A stretch of DNA of 64,000 bases from Hyphomonadaceae bacterium UBA5336 (GCA_002408125.1 DHQO01000002.1:1-64000), one strand, 5' to 3'. Shown: positions 44,527 to 54,373, counted from the first letter of the stretch. Notes: generated by a model not told the origin, from the sequence alone. Numbers and translations: made by a program.

Positions 44527-45384
44527 TTAACCAACCGGGCGTTGTGCGGCCACGGCGCGATCATTCCCGCCAAGGTCCCTCCGATGGAGGATTCCCGTCC
44601 ATCCGGCCGCCTCCAGAAGTGCGGTGACGGCGGCTTTCTGGTCATAACCGATCTCGAGCACGAGCCAGGCACCGGGCTTCATCTTCTCTGCGCCCAGCAC
44701 GATGATCTCGCGATAGGCATCCAGCCCATCCGGCCCGCCATCGAGCGCCAGACGGGGCTCGTAGTCACGCACATCCCGGTCGAGTGTTTCGATGATATCA
44801 GAAGCGATATAGGGCGGGTTGGAAATGATGAGATCCACCTCGCCCCAGCCGGTCCAGTCCGCCCAGCTGCCCGCGAAGAAATCCGCCTTCGCCTCCACCG
44901 AGTTCAGCGCCGCATTCTCGCGCGCCAGCGACAGGGCCTCGGCTGAGAGATCCACGCCAGTGCCACGCGTCCAGGGATGGCCGGTGAGCAGGGAGACCAG
45001 CAGGCAGCCGCTGCCTGTGCCGAGATCTGCGACGCCGAGCGTCTCGCCCGCCGGCATCAGCTCAAACGCCAGTTCCACCACGCATTCGCTGTCATCGCGC
45101 GGGATCAGGGCGCGGGCATCGGTCTTGAAGATCCGGCCGTAGAACTCGGTATTGCCGGTGAGGTATGCCAGCGGCTCACCCACCGCGCGGCGCCGAAGCA
45201 GCGGGTCGAGCTTCGCGGCAAAGCCTGCCGGTGCGGGGTCCCGGTCGCGCGTGATCAGCTCGCCCGGCTCGATGTCCATCAGGCCGGCAACCAGCCAGCG
45301 TGCTTCCTGGCGCGCACCCTCGATCCCGGCTCCCCCTAATCGGCGCTGGGCCCAGCAGACGATTTCACCGAACGTACGGCTCAC
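44527..45384 (-). CDS. prmC: Peptide chain release factor N5-glutamine methyltransferase
   Basis: PrmC methylates the Gln of the GGQ motif in release factors 1 and 2. An N-terminal helical domain precedes the SAM-binding VADLGTGSGCLLVSLL, then the catalytic IISNPPYIAS, which recognises glutamine, and WLVLEIGYDQ. At 285 residues it is normal. It overlaps the stop of prfA by 4 bp, so the modifier is translationally coupled to its substrate. Confidence 0.95.
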   Translation of the reverse strand: MSRTFGEIVCWAQRRLGGAGIEGARQEARWLVAGLMDIEPGELITRDRDPAPAGFAAKLDPLLRRRAVGEPLAYLTGNTEFYGRIFKTDARALIPRDDSECVVELAFELMPAGETLGVADLGTGSGCLLVSLLTGHPWTRGTGVDLSAEALSLARENAALNSVEAKADFFAGSWADWTGWGEVDLIISNPPYIASDIIETLDRDVRDYEPRLALDGGPDGLDAYREIIVLGAEKMKPGAWLVLEIGYDQKAAVTALLEAAGWTGILHRRDLGGNDRAVAAQRPVG

Positions 45385-46454
45385 GCGTCTTCCATCGCCG
45401 CCAGCTTCAACGCCTGGTCCTCTGCACGCAAGGCGTCAATGATATCGCCGAGCGCATCGCCAGCGATGATCTTGTCCAGATTGTGCAGGGTGAGATTGAT
45501 GCGGTGATCGGACACCCGGCCTTGCGGATAGTTGTAGGTGCGGATCTTTTCCGAGCGGTCGCCCGAACCGACCTGGGACTTGCGCGCATCGGCGCGGGCC
45601 CTGTCCTTCTCCTCGCGCTCGCGCTCGTAAAGGCGGATCTTGAGCATCTCCATCGCCTTTTCGCGGTTCACATGCTGGGACTTTTCCGAGCTGGTCGCGA
45701 TGATGCCCGTGGGCAGGTGGGTGATGCGCACCGCTGAGTCGGTGGTATTGACGTGCTGACCGCCGGCGCCCGAGGCACGCATCGTGTCGATGCGGATATC
45801 CTCGTTTCGGATCTCGATCTCGATATTCTCCGGCGCCGGCAGCACTGCGACAGTCGCCGCCGAAGTGTGGATGCGCCCCTGGGTTTCGGTCGCCGGCACG
45901 CGCTGGACGCGGTGGACCCCGCTTTCCCATTTTAACAGGCCGAAGACATTATCGCCGGAAATGTTCGCGGTGATTTCCTTGTAACCCCCGGCATCGCCCT
46001 CCGAGACCGAGACCACATCCACCTTCCAGCCCTGCAGGCTGGCAAAGCGCTGATACATGCGGAAAAGATCGCCGGCAAACAGCGCGGCCTCGTCCCCACC
46101 CGTGCCCGCGCGCACCTCCAGCACCACATCGGCGCTGTCATCGGCATCGCGCGGGAGCAGGAGCACCTGCATCTCGCCTTCCAGCTCCGGAATGGCCTCG
46201 CGCAGCGTCTGGTATTCCTCGCGCGCAAGCTCGGCCATGTCTGGATCGTCGCCCTCCATCATGGCCTCGGCCTCGGTAAGGCCGGAACGCGCAGCCGCCA
46301 GTTCGCGCGCCTTGTCGGCGACCGGCTTCAGCTCGGCATGCTCTTTCGACAGGGCGACGATCTCGGACGGATCGGTCGCCGCGCCCATGCGCGCCTCGAC
46401 CTGCTCGAAGCGGTCGACCACCTGGTCAATGCGGGATTGGGGAATTCTAGCCAT
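45381..46454 (-). CDS. prfA: Peptide chain release factor 1
   Basis: RF1 terminates translation at UAA and UAG. The catalytic GGQ lies in RASGAGGQHVNTTDSAV (about residue 230). The codon-recognition segment contains the PATE motif, equivalent to PxT (VPATETQGR). The length of 357 residues is standard. It heads the prfA-prmC operon; upstream is the MAPEG gene 48 bp away on the same strand. Confidence 0.97.
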   Translation of the reverse strand: MARIPQSRIDQVVDRFEQVEARMGAATDPSEIVALSKEHAELKPVADKARELAAARSGLTEAEAMMEGDDPDMAELAREEYQTLREAIPELEGEMQVLLLPRDADDSADVVLEVRAGTGGDEAALFAGDLFRMYQRFASLQGWKVDVVSVSEGDAGGYKEITANISGDNVFGLLKWESGVHRVQRVPATETQGRIHTSAATVAVLPAPENIEIEIRNEDIRIDTMRASGAGGQHVNTTDSAVRITHLPTGIIATSSEKSQHVNREKAMEMLKIRLYEREREEKDRARADARKSQVGSGDRSEKIRTYNYPQGRVSDHRINLTLHNLDKIIAGDALGDIIDALRAEDQALKLAAMEDA

Positions 46455-46501
46455 CCCGCCCGTTTAATGCGGAGCGGGCGGGATGGGAAGCGGGCGAATG
46501 T

Positions 46502-46996
46502 TCAGGCGAAGGCCCGCAGCAGCTCTTTCACCACCAGCGCCATCAGGGCGAAGGTCGACAGGGTAAACACCATGAAGCGCAACGCCACCACGGGGCTGAG
46601 TACCTGCACCAGCGAGTGCACCACGCGCAGGCCGAAATAGGCCCAGGCCATGTACCAGGCCACCATGTCGGCCCCGCCGGAAATCGCGGCAATCGCCATC
46701 ACCGCATAGAAGACCGTCGGGGCTTCGTGCAGGTGGTTGTAGTTGTCGGCGACGGCGCGGATATTGGACGGGATTCTCTCGGCCAGCGCGCTGTTGCTGC
46801 CGGGATGGCGGGCATCGTTGGGGTCGATCTTGGCCTTCTGCATGGCCGGGATGCGCGTGGCATACATCCAGATCCACATTACCATCGTCCATGCCGCGAG
46901 CAGCAGCGCGGGCAGGAGAAACTCCTGCAGTGACAATGTGTTCACAGTCACGATGATCTCTTCGGCCGTCTCCTGAGCCTGTGGGTAGTTCTGCAT
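46502..46996 (-). CDS. MAPEG family membrane protein
   Basis: A 164-residue integral-membrane protein with four helices. The conserved NYNHLHEAPTVFYAVM block (the N-x-x-E-x-x-P of MAPEG) and the AWAYFGLRVVHSLV helix place it in the family of glutathione and eicosanoid-type enzymes. Bacterial members are mostly uncharacterised. An ATG at 46996 gives the usual short N-terminus; a TTG further upstream is less likely. 48 bp separate it from prfA. Confidence 0.88.
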   Translation of the reverse strand: MQNYPQAQETAEEIIVTVNTLSLQEFLLPALLLAAWTMVMWIWMYATRIPAMQKAKIDPNDARHPGSNSALAERIPSNIRAVADNYNHLHEAPTVFYAVMAIAAISGGADMVAWYMAWAYFGLRVVHSLVQVLSPVVALRFMVFTLSTFALMALVVKELLRAFA

Positions 46997-47068
46997 GCCT
47001 TGCCTCCCGAGCAATTGTTTGCGGAAACACTCGGCAGATTGCGCTGGACTTGCAAGACTTACCGCGCG

Positions 47069-48343
47069 TCAGTCCGTGGCCATGACATGGCGGTGGGAGC
47101 CCCCCGCGCCGTTATGGGCTTCAAGAAACTCGACAAAGGCGGCGATGTCGCGCTTGTCGACGCCATGCCCGCCCGGGCGCAGATAATAGGCCAGCGCGTC
47201 GCCGGGCTCATAATCGGCCATGTCTTTCGCGCCGAGCCCGGTCTCGCCATAGAGGCGGTACACCTTGCTGGCCGCTTCGCTCGCGCGATAGGTCGAGTTC
47301 GGATCCGACCAGACATCGCGCCGGCCATTGCCAATCAGGACCGGCGTGGGCGCCAAGAGGGCAAGCAGTTCATGCTGGTCGACCGGCAGTTCGACGAGCC
47401 GGTCCATATACTCGCCCAGATGCGGCTCGAACCATTGCGGATAGGATTTCTGCACGCGGTCGAGCCGTTCGCCGGTGTGCGAACGCGACAGTGCCGCGCC
47501 GCCAAAGCCCGACTGGTGGGAGATCACCAGGTCGATCCGACGGTCCCAGATGCCCGCCAGCAGGGCGGACTTGCCATGCCGGGAATGCCCGTAAACCGCG
47601 ATACGGCTGGTGTCGAGCCAGTCCTCGTCTTCAAGCAGGTCGATGGCCGCACTATAGCCATAGGCCCAGGCCATCAGCGCGCCGGTGGGCGTGCGCCCGT
47701 CGGGCATGGCGAGCCCAGCCATGGCTTCAGGCCCGCCGCTCGGCGTATCGGGCACCATGTCGCTGGCATAATAACTGGCATAGGCGTACCCGGCGTCGAA
47801 ATAGGCTTCCACTGGCACTTCGGCGATGTATTCGCCGAAAATGTATTCCGCCAGCCAGGGCAGTTCGGTCTTCTCGCACAGCTCCCCGCCTGGTGTGCTC
47901 ATGGCCGTGGAACCGAACACTGAGCAATTGCTGGAAAAGGTCTGACCGATGACGAGACCAAGACTGCCCGGCGCGGCGTTTTTCGGGACGGCAAGACCGA
48001 GATAGAAATCCACCGCGCCGTCGCCTTCCCCGACGCGGATCAGCAGCTCTTCGAGCCGCGCGCGTCCGCCGGCATAGTCCGGGTCGGCCACGCGCGTGGA
48101 CACGAGACTCACCGGCAGGCCCTCCGGCCAGGGGCCGTAGAGCACCTCCTCGAACCGCGCCTTCAGCGCCTCGCGCCCGGCTTCCCAGTCGGCCAGGGTG
48201 TCGACGGCGATTTCGGGCTCGGGGGCATCCTTGTTGGCGGTTTCCAGGCTGGCATAATTCAGGCCCAGCTTGGTGCAGCTGGCCACGATCCACAGGGTCA
48301 GGGCCGCAATAACAAGCCAGCCGAGAAACTTCCAAATCCTCAC
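47069..48343 (-). CDS. Glucuronoyl esterase-like (CE15) lipoprotein or membrane-bound protein
   Basis: A 424-residue alpha/beta hydrolase. The nucleophile motif is GHSRHGKSALLA, matching the GCSRxGK block of CE15 esterases, followed by SHQSGFGGAALSR and by YPQWF and LPVDQHELLALLAPTPVLIG, all typical of bacterial CE15-like enzymes; the catalytic His is in RPGGHGVDK. The N-terminus has a hydrophobic helix ending ASC (Cys23), so a lipoprotein is likely. CE15 enzymes cleave glucuronic-acid esters between lignin and xylan. With the GH43-like lipoprotein nearby it suggests use of plant- or algal-type polysaccharide. Confidence 0.85.
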   Translation of the reverse strand: MRIWKFLGWLVIAALTLWIVASCTKLGLNYASLETANKDAPEPEIAVDTLADWEAGREALKARFEEVLYGPWPEGLPVSLVSTRVADPDYAGGRARLEELLIRVGEGDGAVDFYLGLAVPKNAAPGSLGLVIGQTFSSNCSVFGSTAMSTPGGELCEKTELPWLAEYIFGEYIAEVPVEAYFDAGYAYASYYASDMVPDTPSGGPEAMAGLAMPDGRTPTGALMAWAYGYSAAIDLLEDEDWLDTSRIAVYGHSRHGKSALLAGIWDRRIDLVISHQSGFGGAALSRSHTGERLDRVQKSYPQWFEPHLGEYMDRLVELPVDQHELLALLAPTPVLIGNGRRDVWSDPNSTYRASEAASKVYRLYGETGLGAKDMADYEPGDALAYYLRPGGHGVDKRDIAAFVEFLEAHNGAGGSHRHVMATD

Positions 48344-48435
48344 TGTGCTCGGGCCTCCCGGTCTCTGTGTTGCGCATCGGTAGCCAGTCCGGCTGGCCGG
48401 CGCAATCCAGATCGCGGAATTGTCAGGCTGGAAGC

Positions 48436-51093
48436 TTAAAACCGGTCGAGCAGCCGGCGCAGATATTCCTGCTCCTCGGCATCGTCGGTATTCTCATAGC
48501 GCCGACGCAGCTCGTCGAGGATGTCCTTGGCGCGCTGGCGCTCGGCCTCGTCGGGGATGGTGACACTGTCGCCATTGCCCGGTCCGCCGATGGGACGGCC
48601 GAAAGGATCGACCCGGTCGCTGTCGGCATTGGTGCGGTCGCCAGCCATGGCTTCCTCGATCTCGTCGAGGCGCTCGGCCAGTTCCGTCGACAGGTCGCGC
48701 AGCCGGCCGGTGGCCTCTTCCTGCAGGTCTCCGGCCCACTCCTCGCGGCCGCGTTCCAGCTCGCGCGCGGCGCGTTCCTGCAGGCGGGCAATGTCTTCCA
48801 GGCGCTGACGGGCGGCATCGTCGAGGCCGGCCATGCCGGTGCCTTCCTCGCCTTCCGGATCGACCTCGGCAGACTGGCCGCTGCCGGCATCGCTGTCCTC
48901 GCCCATGCCACGCGACAGGCGCTCGGCCTGCTTGGCAAGGCCGCGCTGGCGGTCGCCGAGGCCTTCGCCCATGCTGCTGTTCTCGCCCTCTTCACCTTCC
49001 GCGCCGGACTGGCCGCCCTCGCCCTGGCTGGAGGAGCCCTCACCGCGCTGCTCGGCCAGCGTGTCGTCATTCAGCTCGCGCTGTTCGCGCAGCAGGTCCG
49101 AGAGGGCTTCGAGCGCTTCGGTCAGTTCGCGCTGCTCGCCGGTCATTTCCTCGTCTTCACCGGGCTCACCACCTTCTCCGCCCGGCATGGCAAAGCCGTC
49201 ACCGCTGGAAGCCCCACCCTGCTGGAATTCGAGGTTTTCGAGCATGTTGGTGATGTCGGAAAGCAGCTGGCGTGCCTGGTCCGTGGCGCCGGTTTCGGCA
49301 AGATCCGACAGCGCATCCAGCATATCCTGGAAATCGCCGGAGCCGAGCCCGCCGCCCGCCCCCTGCTCGCCCATGTCGGACATGTTCGGGGCTTCATTGC
49401 CGTTGATCAGCGCCTCAGCCATTTTCGCCGCGATATAGTTATTGGCCGCTTCCTTGAAGGCTTCCATCAGGCGGCGGATCTCGTCTTCCGATGCACCGTC
49501 GCGCAGCGCCTGTTCCAGCGCGCGGCGAGCGGCGAGGAGCGCGCGCAAGGCATCGGCCGCGCTGCCATATTCGGCCTTCAGCGCCACCTGCCAGAGCAAT
49601 GTATCCACCGTGTCAGCCTCGGCCTTGTCGGGCGCGGCCAGCAGGATGGAATGGGCCATGCGCAGACCGAAATAGACCGAGCGATCTTCATAGTAGCGCG
49701 CCGGCTCCAGCGTCAGCCCGTCGAGCATTTCCGCCGCCATCTGCACATCCGGCGGGGCGGCGTCGAGCCGACGGGTCGCGGCGGTATTGACCCCGCCCTG
49801 AGCCAGGGATTCCGGATTGCCCGGCAGGTCGCCATAGGCACGCGGCTCGCGCAGCACGGTGACGCGCACTTCCTGGGCGGCTCTCGCCAGTGGCTGCAGC
49901 AGCAGTTTTTCAGGCAGGACGAACTCCACAACCTCGCTGCGCCCTTCCTGACCAGCGCCGTCGATGGCTACCAGTTGCACATTCACCGGCAGGCCGGCCC
50001 AGCGATGGCGCATTGTGTCCAGCGTGGCGCTCTCCTCGGCGACTTTCGGCGAGACCGGGCCCATGGGCACGATCAGGCGATCCTCGGCATCGGGCGCGGC
50101 CGGGTGCGGGTCCTTCAGGCGTACGGCCAGTTCCAGACGATCGACGCCATAATCGTCGGCCACCGCCCAATCGAAGGCCATCTCGTCCTTGGTGGTCAGT
50201 TCCGGCTCGGTCACGAACCGCGCCATGGGCGGGGCATCGGGCGAGGCCAGCACGTCCCAGGCGATACGCTCGCCCCACCAGTGCACCGAGACGCGGGTGT
50301 CGCCCTCGATCGTGGCACGCGCTTGCCAGGCCCCGTCCGGAGTGCCGGCAAAGCGGGTCTTGTCGCGATGATCATCGGTCTCCATGATCAGTTCAGGCGC
50401 AGCGCGGTGGAAGGCGCGCAGGGTGATCTCAGACCCCGCCGGCACGCGCAGCTCGCCCATATCGGCTTCGAGGAAAATGGGCGGGCGGCCAGTATGGTTC
50501 GGCGGAGTGATCCAGGCTTCCACACGCAGGGAGTCCGCCCCGGCCAACGCCCCGAGATTAGGCACGAAGGCGGCATGCAGGCGCGGATCGCGCTGCGCCC
50601 CGGCAAGGAAGAACAGACCTACCAGGGCGAGTGGCAGGAGAAAACGCAGAAAGGCCGGGTCGAGCCGGCGCCAGTCGCTCCAGAAACCCGGCACCTTCAG
50701 CTCGGCCACCGCCGCGCGCAGCTTCAGCGCATGGGCCCGCCACAGGGCCTGGGCCGGGCCGGTCGGCGATGCGGGCCGGTCGAGCAGGCCCGAGACCGGG
50801 CGCAGGTCGGACTGGCGGTCGAGCAGGTCGCGGGCATCGGCCTCGCTCGGGCGCTGCCACACGCGCAGGGCACGCACCAGCAACAGGGCGGCCACAAGAA
50901 AGCTGCAGATCGTGATGCCCGCCGCAACAGTCGGCGGGACAACCTGGAACACACCCAACAGTGCGGCGGCGAGATAGACCCCGGCGAACAGAAGAAGCGG
51001 CCAGAAGGCGCGCGCAAAGGCGAGCCGCCCGAGCCTGCCGCGCACGGCGCCCAGCTTGGCCTTCAGTCCGGGGATCAATCTCAGTTCAGCCAA
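48436..51093 (-). CDS. TIGR02302 family membrane protein (DUF4175)
   Basis: An 885-residue protein with two N-terminal helices (about residues 28-50 and 55-75), a third near 150-168, then a long periplasmic region. The C-terminal third is rich in Glu, Gln, Gly and Ser with repeated coiled-coil-like stretches such as QRLEDIARLQERAARELERG. This layout matches the alphaproteobacterial TIGR02302 family; its role is unknown. It is the last gene of the argH-lysA operon, overlapping lysA by 13 bp. Confidence 0.9.
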   Translation of the reverse strand: MAELRLIPGLKAKLGAVRGRLGRLAFARAFWPLLLFAGVYLAAALLGVFQVVPPTVAAGITICSFLVAALLLVRALRVWQRPSEADARDLLDRQSDLRPVSGLLDRPASPTGPAQALWRAHALKLRAAVAELKVPGFWSDWRRLDPAFLRFLLPLALVGLFFLAGAQRDPRLHAAFVPNLGALAGADSLRVEAWITPPNHTGRPPIFLEADMGELRVPAGSEITLRAFHRAAPELIMETDDHRDKTRFAGTPDGAWQARATIEGDTRVSVHWWGERIAWDVLASPDAPPMARFVTEPELTTKDEMAFDWAVADDYGVDRLELAVRLKDPHPAAPDAEDRLIVPMGPVSPKVAEESATLDTMRHRWAGLPVNVQLVAIDGAGQEGRSEVVEFVLPEKLLLQPLARAAQEVRVTVLREPRAYGDLPGNPESLAQGGVNTAATRRLDAAPPDVQMAAEMLDGLTLEPARYYEDRSVYFGLRMAHSILLAAPDKAEADTVDTLLWQVALKAEYGSAADALRALLAARRALEQALRDGASEDEIRRLMEAFKEAANNYIAAKMAEALINGNEAPNMSDMGEQGAGGGLGSGDFQDMLDALSDLAETGATDQARQLLSDITNMLENLEFQQGGASSGDGFAMPGGEGGEPGEDEEMTGEQRELTEALEALSDLLREQRELNDDTLAEQRGEGSSSQGEGGQSGAEGEEGENSSMGEGLGDRQRGLAKQAERLSRGMGEDSDAGSGQSAEVDPEGEEGTGMAGLDDAARQRLEDIARLQERAARELERGREEWAGDLQEEATGRLRDLSTELAERLDEIEEAMAGDRTNADSDRVDPFGRPIGGPGNGDSVTIPDEAERQRAKDILDELRRRYENTDDAEEQEYLRRLLDRF

Positions 51094-52346
51094 TCGGGTA
51101 TCTCTTCCAGGGCCAACATCTCTTCAAAACTGGGACGCCTGCGGATGATGGAATAGCTGTCGCCATTGACAAGCACTTCCGGCACCAGAGGTCTCGCATT
51201 GTATTGCGACGAGAGTACGGCGCCATAGGCACCGGCTGACATGATCGCGAGCCGGTCTCCCGAATGCAAGGCCGGCAGTGCACGTGCCGTGGCGAACTTG
51301 TCGGTGGATTCGCAGATCGGGCCGACAATGTCATAGGTTGCTTCCGGCGCGCCACGCGCTGGCTCGGTGAGCGGCAGCATCTCGTGATGGGCGCCATAGA
51401 GCGCCGGGCGCATGAGATCGTTCATCCCGGCATCGACGATCAGGAAAGTCCGGTCCGGGGCTTCCTTTTCATAGAGCGCGGTGGTCAGCAGCACGCCTGC
51501 ATTGCCGGCGATGACGCGGCCGGGCTCAAGGATAACCTGCACGCCCAGTCCGGCGCTCACTTCGGCGATCATCGCGGCATATGCAGATGGTGGCGGCGGC
51601 ACATCGCCCGGCTTGTAGGGAATGCCCAGCCCGCCGCCGACATCGATGCGGGCGATCTCGTGGCCCGCCGCGCGCAGGCGCTGGACCAGCCCGACCACCT
51701 TCTCGAACGCCGCACGCATCGGGACGAGATCGCCGATCTGGCTGCCGATATGCACATCGACGCCCACCACGCGGATGCCCGGCAGGGTCGCAGCTTCTGC
51801 GTACAGCGCCTCAGCCTCGGCCCAGGGCACGCCGAACTTGTCGCCCTTCTTGCCGGTGGAGATGTTCGGATGCCCGCCCGCGGCGACATCGGGATTGACG
51901 CGGATGGCCACCGGCGCCGCGCGCCCCAGCCGGTCCGCGACCGTCGAGAGCAGGCGCAGCTCGGCCGCGCTCTCGACATTGAACTGATGGATGGCCTGCG
52001 TCAGGCCAAGCTCCATCTCCGGAGCGGTCTTGCCGACGCCGGAGAAGACGATTTTTTCCGCCGGGATGCCGGCGGCCCGGGCGCGCTGCAGCTCCCCACC
52101 GCTCACCACATCGGCCCCGCAACCCTCTGCGGCCAGCGTGGCCAGCACGGCGAGGCTGGCATTGGCCTTCACCGAATAGGCGATCAGGCAGTCCTGGCCC
52201 TCAAAGGCCTCGGCCAGCACGCGGGCATGGCGCTGCAACGTCGCGGTCGAATAGACATAGCACGGCGTGCCGACCTCATCGGCGATGTGCGAGAGGGCCA
52301 CGCCCTCGCAGTGAAGGTCCCCGTCTTTATAGGCGAAATGGTGCAT
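51081..52346 (-). CDS. lysA: Diaminopimelate decarboxylase
   Basis: LysA converts meso-diaminopimelate to L-lysine. It is a PLP enzyme of the alanine racemase fold: Lys60 in IAYSVKANASL binds PLP, HIGSQIGDL and DVGGGLGIPY follow, and the Cys in GPICESTDKF together with the Tyr in GAYGAVLSSQYN complete the active site across the dimer. At 421 residues it is normal. It lies 18 bp after the small lipoprotein gene in the argH-lptM-lysA chain, so arginine and lysine biosynthesis share a transcript. Confidence 0.96.
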   Translation of the reverse strand: MHHFAYKDGDLHCEGVALSHIADEVGTPCYVYSTATLQRHARVLAEAFEGQDCLIAYSVKANASLAVLATLAAEGCGADVVSGGELQRARAAGIPAEKIVFSGVGKTAPEMELGLTQAIHQFNVESAAELRLLSTVADRLGRAAPVAIRVNPDVAAGGHPNISTGKKGDKFGVPWAEAEALYAEAATLPGIRVVGVDVHIGSQIGDLVPMRAAFEKVVGLVQRLRAAGHEIARIDVGGGLGIPYKPGDVPPPPSAYAAMIAEVSAGLGVQVILEPGRVIAGNAGVLLTTALYEKEAPDRTFLIVDAGMNDLMRPALYGAHHEMLPLTEPARGAPEATYDIVGPICESTDKFATARALPALHSGDRLAIMSAGAYGAVLSSQYNARPLVPEVLVNGDSYSIIRRRPSFEEMLALEEIPDWLN

Positions 52347-52364
52347 GCGCTGCCTGCTCGGCCC

Positions 52365-52670
52365 CTAGCGTTCGGTGGTGATGTCTTCCAGCCGGCCCTG
52401 CTCGACATCCGGCACGGGTACGGCAGCTGGCAGTTCGCCCCCCAGCGTATTGTAGATCGAGCCGGTATCGTCGATCCGGCCATCCTCGATATAATCCACC
52501 GGGGAATAGAACGGCACGGTCTGGGCGGGCGTGGGCGCCGCGGCACTGATCCCCGGGGGCAGCGCCGGAACCGGCTCGGGCGGCGCTGCGCAGGCGGTCA
52601 GGCCTGCTGTGAGAAGAGTGCCCGCCGCCATCAGGCTGCGCGAGGACGTGGTCATGGGCGTCGCGCTCAA
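52365..52670 (-). CDS. Small lipoprotein inserted between lptM and lysA
   Basis: A 101-residue protein with lipobox LTAC (Cys27), then a Pro-rich linker (PPEPVPALPPG) and an acidic tail ending in DITTER. I recognise no family. The start overlaps the stop of the LptM-like gene by 4 bp, and the stop is 18 bp before lysA, so it is part of the operon. Confidence 0.7.
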   Translation of the reverse strand: MSATPMTTSSRSLMAAGTLLTAGLTACAAPPEPVPALPPGISAAAPTPAQTVPFYSPVDYIEDGRIDDTGSIYNTLGGELPAAVPVPDVEQGRLEDITTER

Positions 52671-52915
52671 CTGCCGGGGCCGCCGAGCAGTTCGTCGTCG
52701 GCGTCGGGCATGTCCTCGCCATCCTCATCCTCGGCATTGCTCTCGCGCAAGTCGGAAAGCCCATCGGTCACGACCCGGTCGGGCCGCTCGGCCTCGGGCA
52801 CTTCGTCCGGATTGCCGAACAGCGGATCCGGGCGCGTCAGGTCGCCCTGCAGGCCGCAGGCAGACAGCCCGGCAAGGGCCACGCCACAAAGAAGAAGTTT
52901 TGTCAGTCGAGTCAT
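52667..52915 (-). CDS. lptM: LptM-like small lipoprotein (YifL family)
   Basis: An 82-residue lipoprotein with signal MTRLTKLLLCGVALAGLSAC (Cys20) followed by GLQGDLTRPDPLF. The CGLxG(P/D)L start of the mature part is the LptM/YifL signature; LptM helps LptD mature in E. coli. Here an acidic tail of about 45 residues follows. Location between argH and lysA is the classical alphaproteobacterial one. The start overlaps the argH stop by 4 bp. Confidence 0.85.
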   Translation of the reverse strand: MTRLTKLLLCGVALAGLSACGLQGDLTRPDPLFGNPDEVPEAERPDRVVTDGLSDLRESNAEDEDGEDMPDADDELLGGPGS

Positions 52916-54324
52916 TTGGGCTCGTCCAATCCTAAGCGTTCAAACCAGTTTGCCACCTCTTCTGCCACGCGAACAGGGGCGGTGCCACCATAGGAGGTGC
53001 GGCTCGCGACCGATTTCTCCACGGTGAGGACATCGAAGATGCCTTCTGTAATATCTGGGGCCTCTGCCTGCATCTCTTCCAATGACAAATCGGACAGATC
53101 GCAGCCTTTCTGTTCCGCCAACGCCACCAGCGCGCCGGTGACATGATGGGCCTCGCGGAAAGGCAGGCCGAGTTCGCGCACCAGCCAGTCGGCAAGATCG
53201 GTGGCGGTGGAAAAGCCCTTCGAGGCGGCCGCCAGCATGGCGTCATGGTTGAAGCTGATCGTCTCCATCATCCCCGCCATGGCCCGCACGCACAGGTCAA
53301 ACGTGTCAAAGGCGGCGAAAGTGAGGATCTTGTCGTCCTGCAGATCCTTGGCATAGGCCAGCGGCAGGGCCTTCACCGCGCCCTGCAGGCTGGTGAACTG
53401 GCCGGTGATCAGCGCCGCCTTGGCGCGGATCAGCTCGGCGGCATCGGGGTTGCGCTTCTGCGGCATGATTGAGGAGCCGGTCGACCAGGCGTCCGACAGC
53501 GTCGCAAAACCGAACTGGGCGCTCGACCAAAGCACGATTTCCTCAGCCAGGCGCGAGAGGTGCGTGGCGGCGATGGACAGCGCGGCAAGCGCCTCCAGCG
53601 CGAAATCGCGCGCGGAGACCGCGTCGAGCGAATTGGCCATCGGCCGGTCGAACCCCAAAGCTTCAGCCGTCATGTCCCGGTCGATGGGAAAGCCGGTTCC
53701 GGCCAGCGCGGCGGCGCCCAGCGGACTCTCGTTCAGGCGCAGTGCACAGTCGAACAGCCGCGCGCGGTCGCGCTGGAACATTTCGACATAGGCCAGCAGG
53801 TGGTGGCCTAGCGTGACCGGCTGGGCGATCTGGAGGTGCGTGAAGCCCGGCATGACGGTTTCGGTCTCATCGCCGGCGCGGCGCGCCAGCACGCGTTGCA
53901 GCTCGCGCAGGCGGTCCATCGCCTCGTTCAGGGCGCCGCGCGTCCAGAGGCGGAAATCGGTGACGACCTGGTCATTGCGCGAGCGGGCCGTGTGCAGCCG
54001 CCCGGCGGGCTCGCCGATCAGCGCCTTCAGCCGCGCTTCGACATTCATATGAATGTCTTCCAGCGCCCGGTCGAAGGGGAAGGTCCCCGCGCGCAGCTCT
54101 TCCAACACCTGGTCGAGCCCGCCCTGGATCGCTTCATTATCCTCAGCCGAGATGATGCCCATCTCCGCCAGCATGTCGGCATGAGCGCGCGAACCGGCGA
54201 CATCCTGCTCGGCCATGCGCCTGTCGACATCAATGGAGGCGTTGATCGCTTCCATGATATCGCTCGGGGCTGTGGCGAAGCGCCCGCCCCACATGGTGTG
54301 GCCTTTGCCCTTTTCCGTCGCCAT
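52912..54324 (-). CDS. argH: Argininosuccinate lyase
   Basis: The last step of arginine biosynthesis: argininosuccinate to arginine and fumarate. The family signature GSSIMPQKRNPD is present, preceded by the HTARSRNDQVVTDFRLW block and the LGTGFPIDR-like AALAGTGFPIDRDM. Length of 470 residues is normal. It is the first gene of the argH-lptM-lipoprotein-lysA-TIGR02302 chain, all linked by overlaps or short gaps, and is divergent from the thioredoxin-like gene. Confidence 0.97.
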   Translation of the reverse strand: MATEKGKGHTMWGGRFATAPSDIMEAINASIDVDRRMAEQDVAGSRAHADMLAEMGIISAEDNEAIQGGLDQVLEELRAGTFPFDRALEDIHMNVEARLKALIGEPAGRLHTARSRNDQVVTDFRLWTRGALNEAMDRLRELQRVLARRAGDETETVMPGFTHLQIAQPVTLGHHLLAYVEMFQRDRARLFDCALRLNESPLGAAALAGTGFPIDRDMTAEALGFDRPMANSLDAVSARDFALEALAALSIAATHLSRLAEEIVLWSSAQFGFATLSDAWSTGSSIMPQKRNPDAAELIRAKAALITGQFTSLQGAVKALPLAYAKDLQDDKILTFAAFDTFDLCVRAMAGMMETISFNHDAMLAAASKGFSTATDLADWLVRELGLPFREAHHVTGALVALAEQKGCDLSDLSLEEMQAEAPDITEGIFDVLTVEKSVASRTSYGGTAPVRVAEEVANWFERLGLDEPK

Positions 54325-54373
54325 ATCCGATACTCTCGCCTTCCTGTCCTAGCCGCTTAAGGCCTTAAAGCCC

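Noticed and set aside
48367..51156. 929-codon plus-strand open frame opposite the TIGR02302 gene
   Set aside because: A composition artefact of the opposite strand; no motifs, while the minus-strand protein fits its family and operon.
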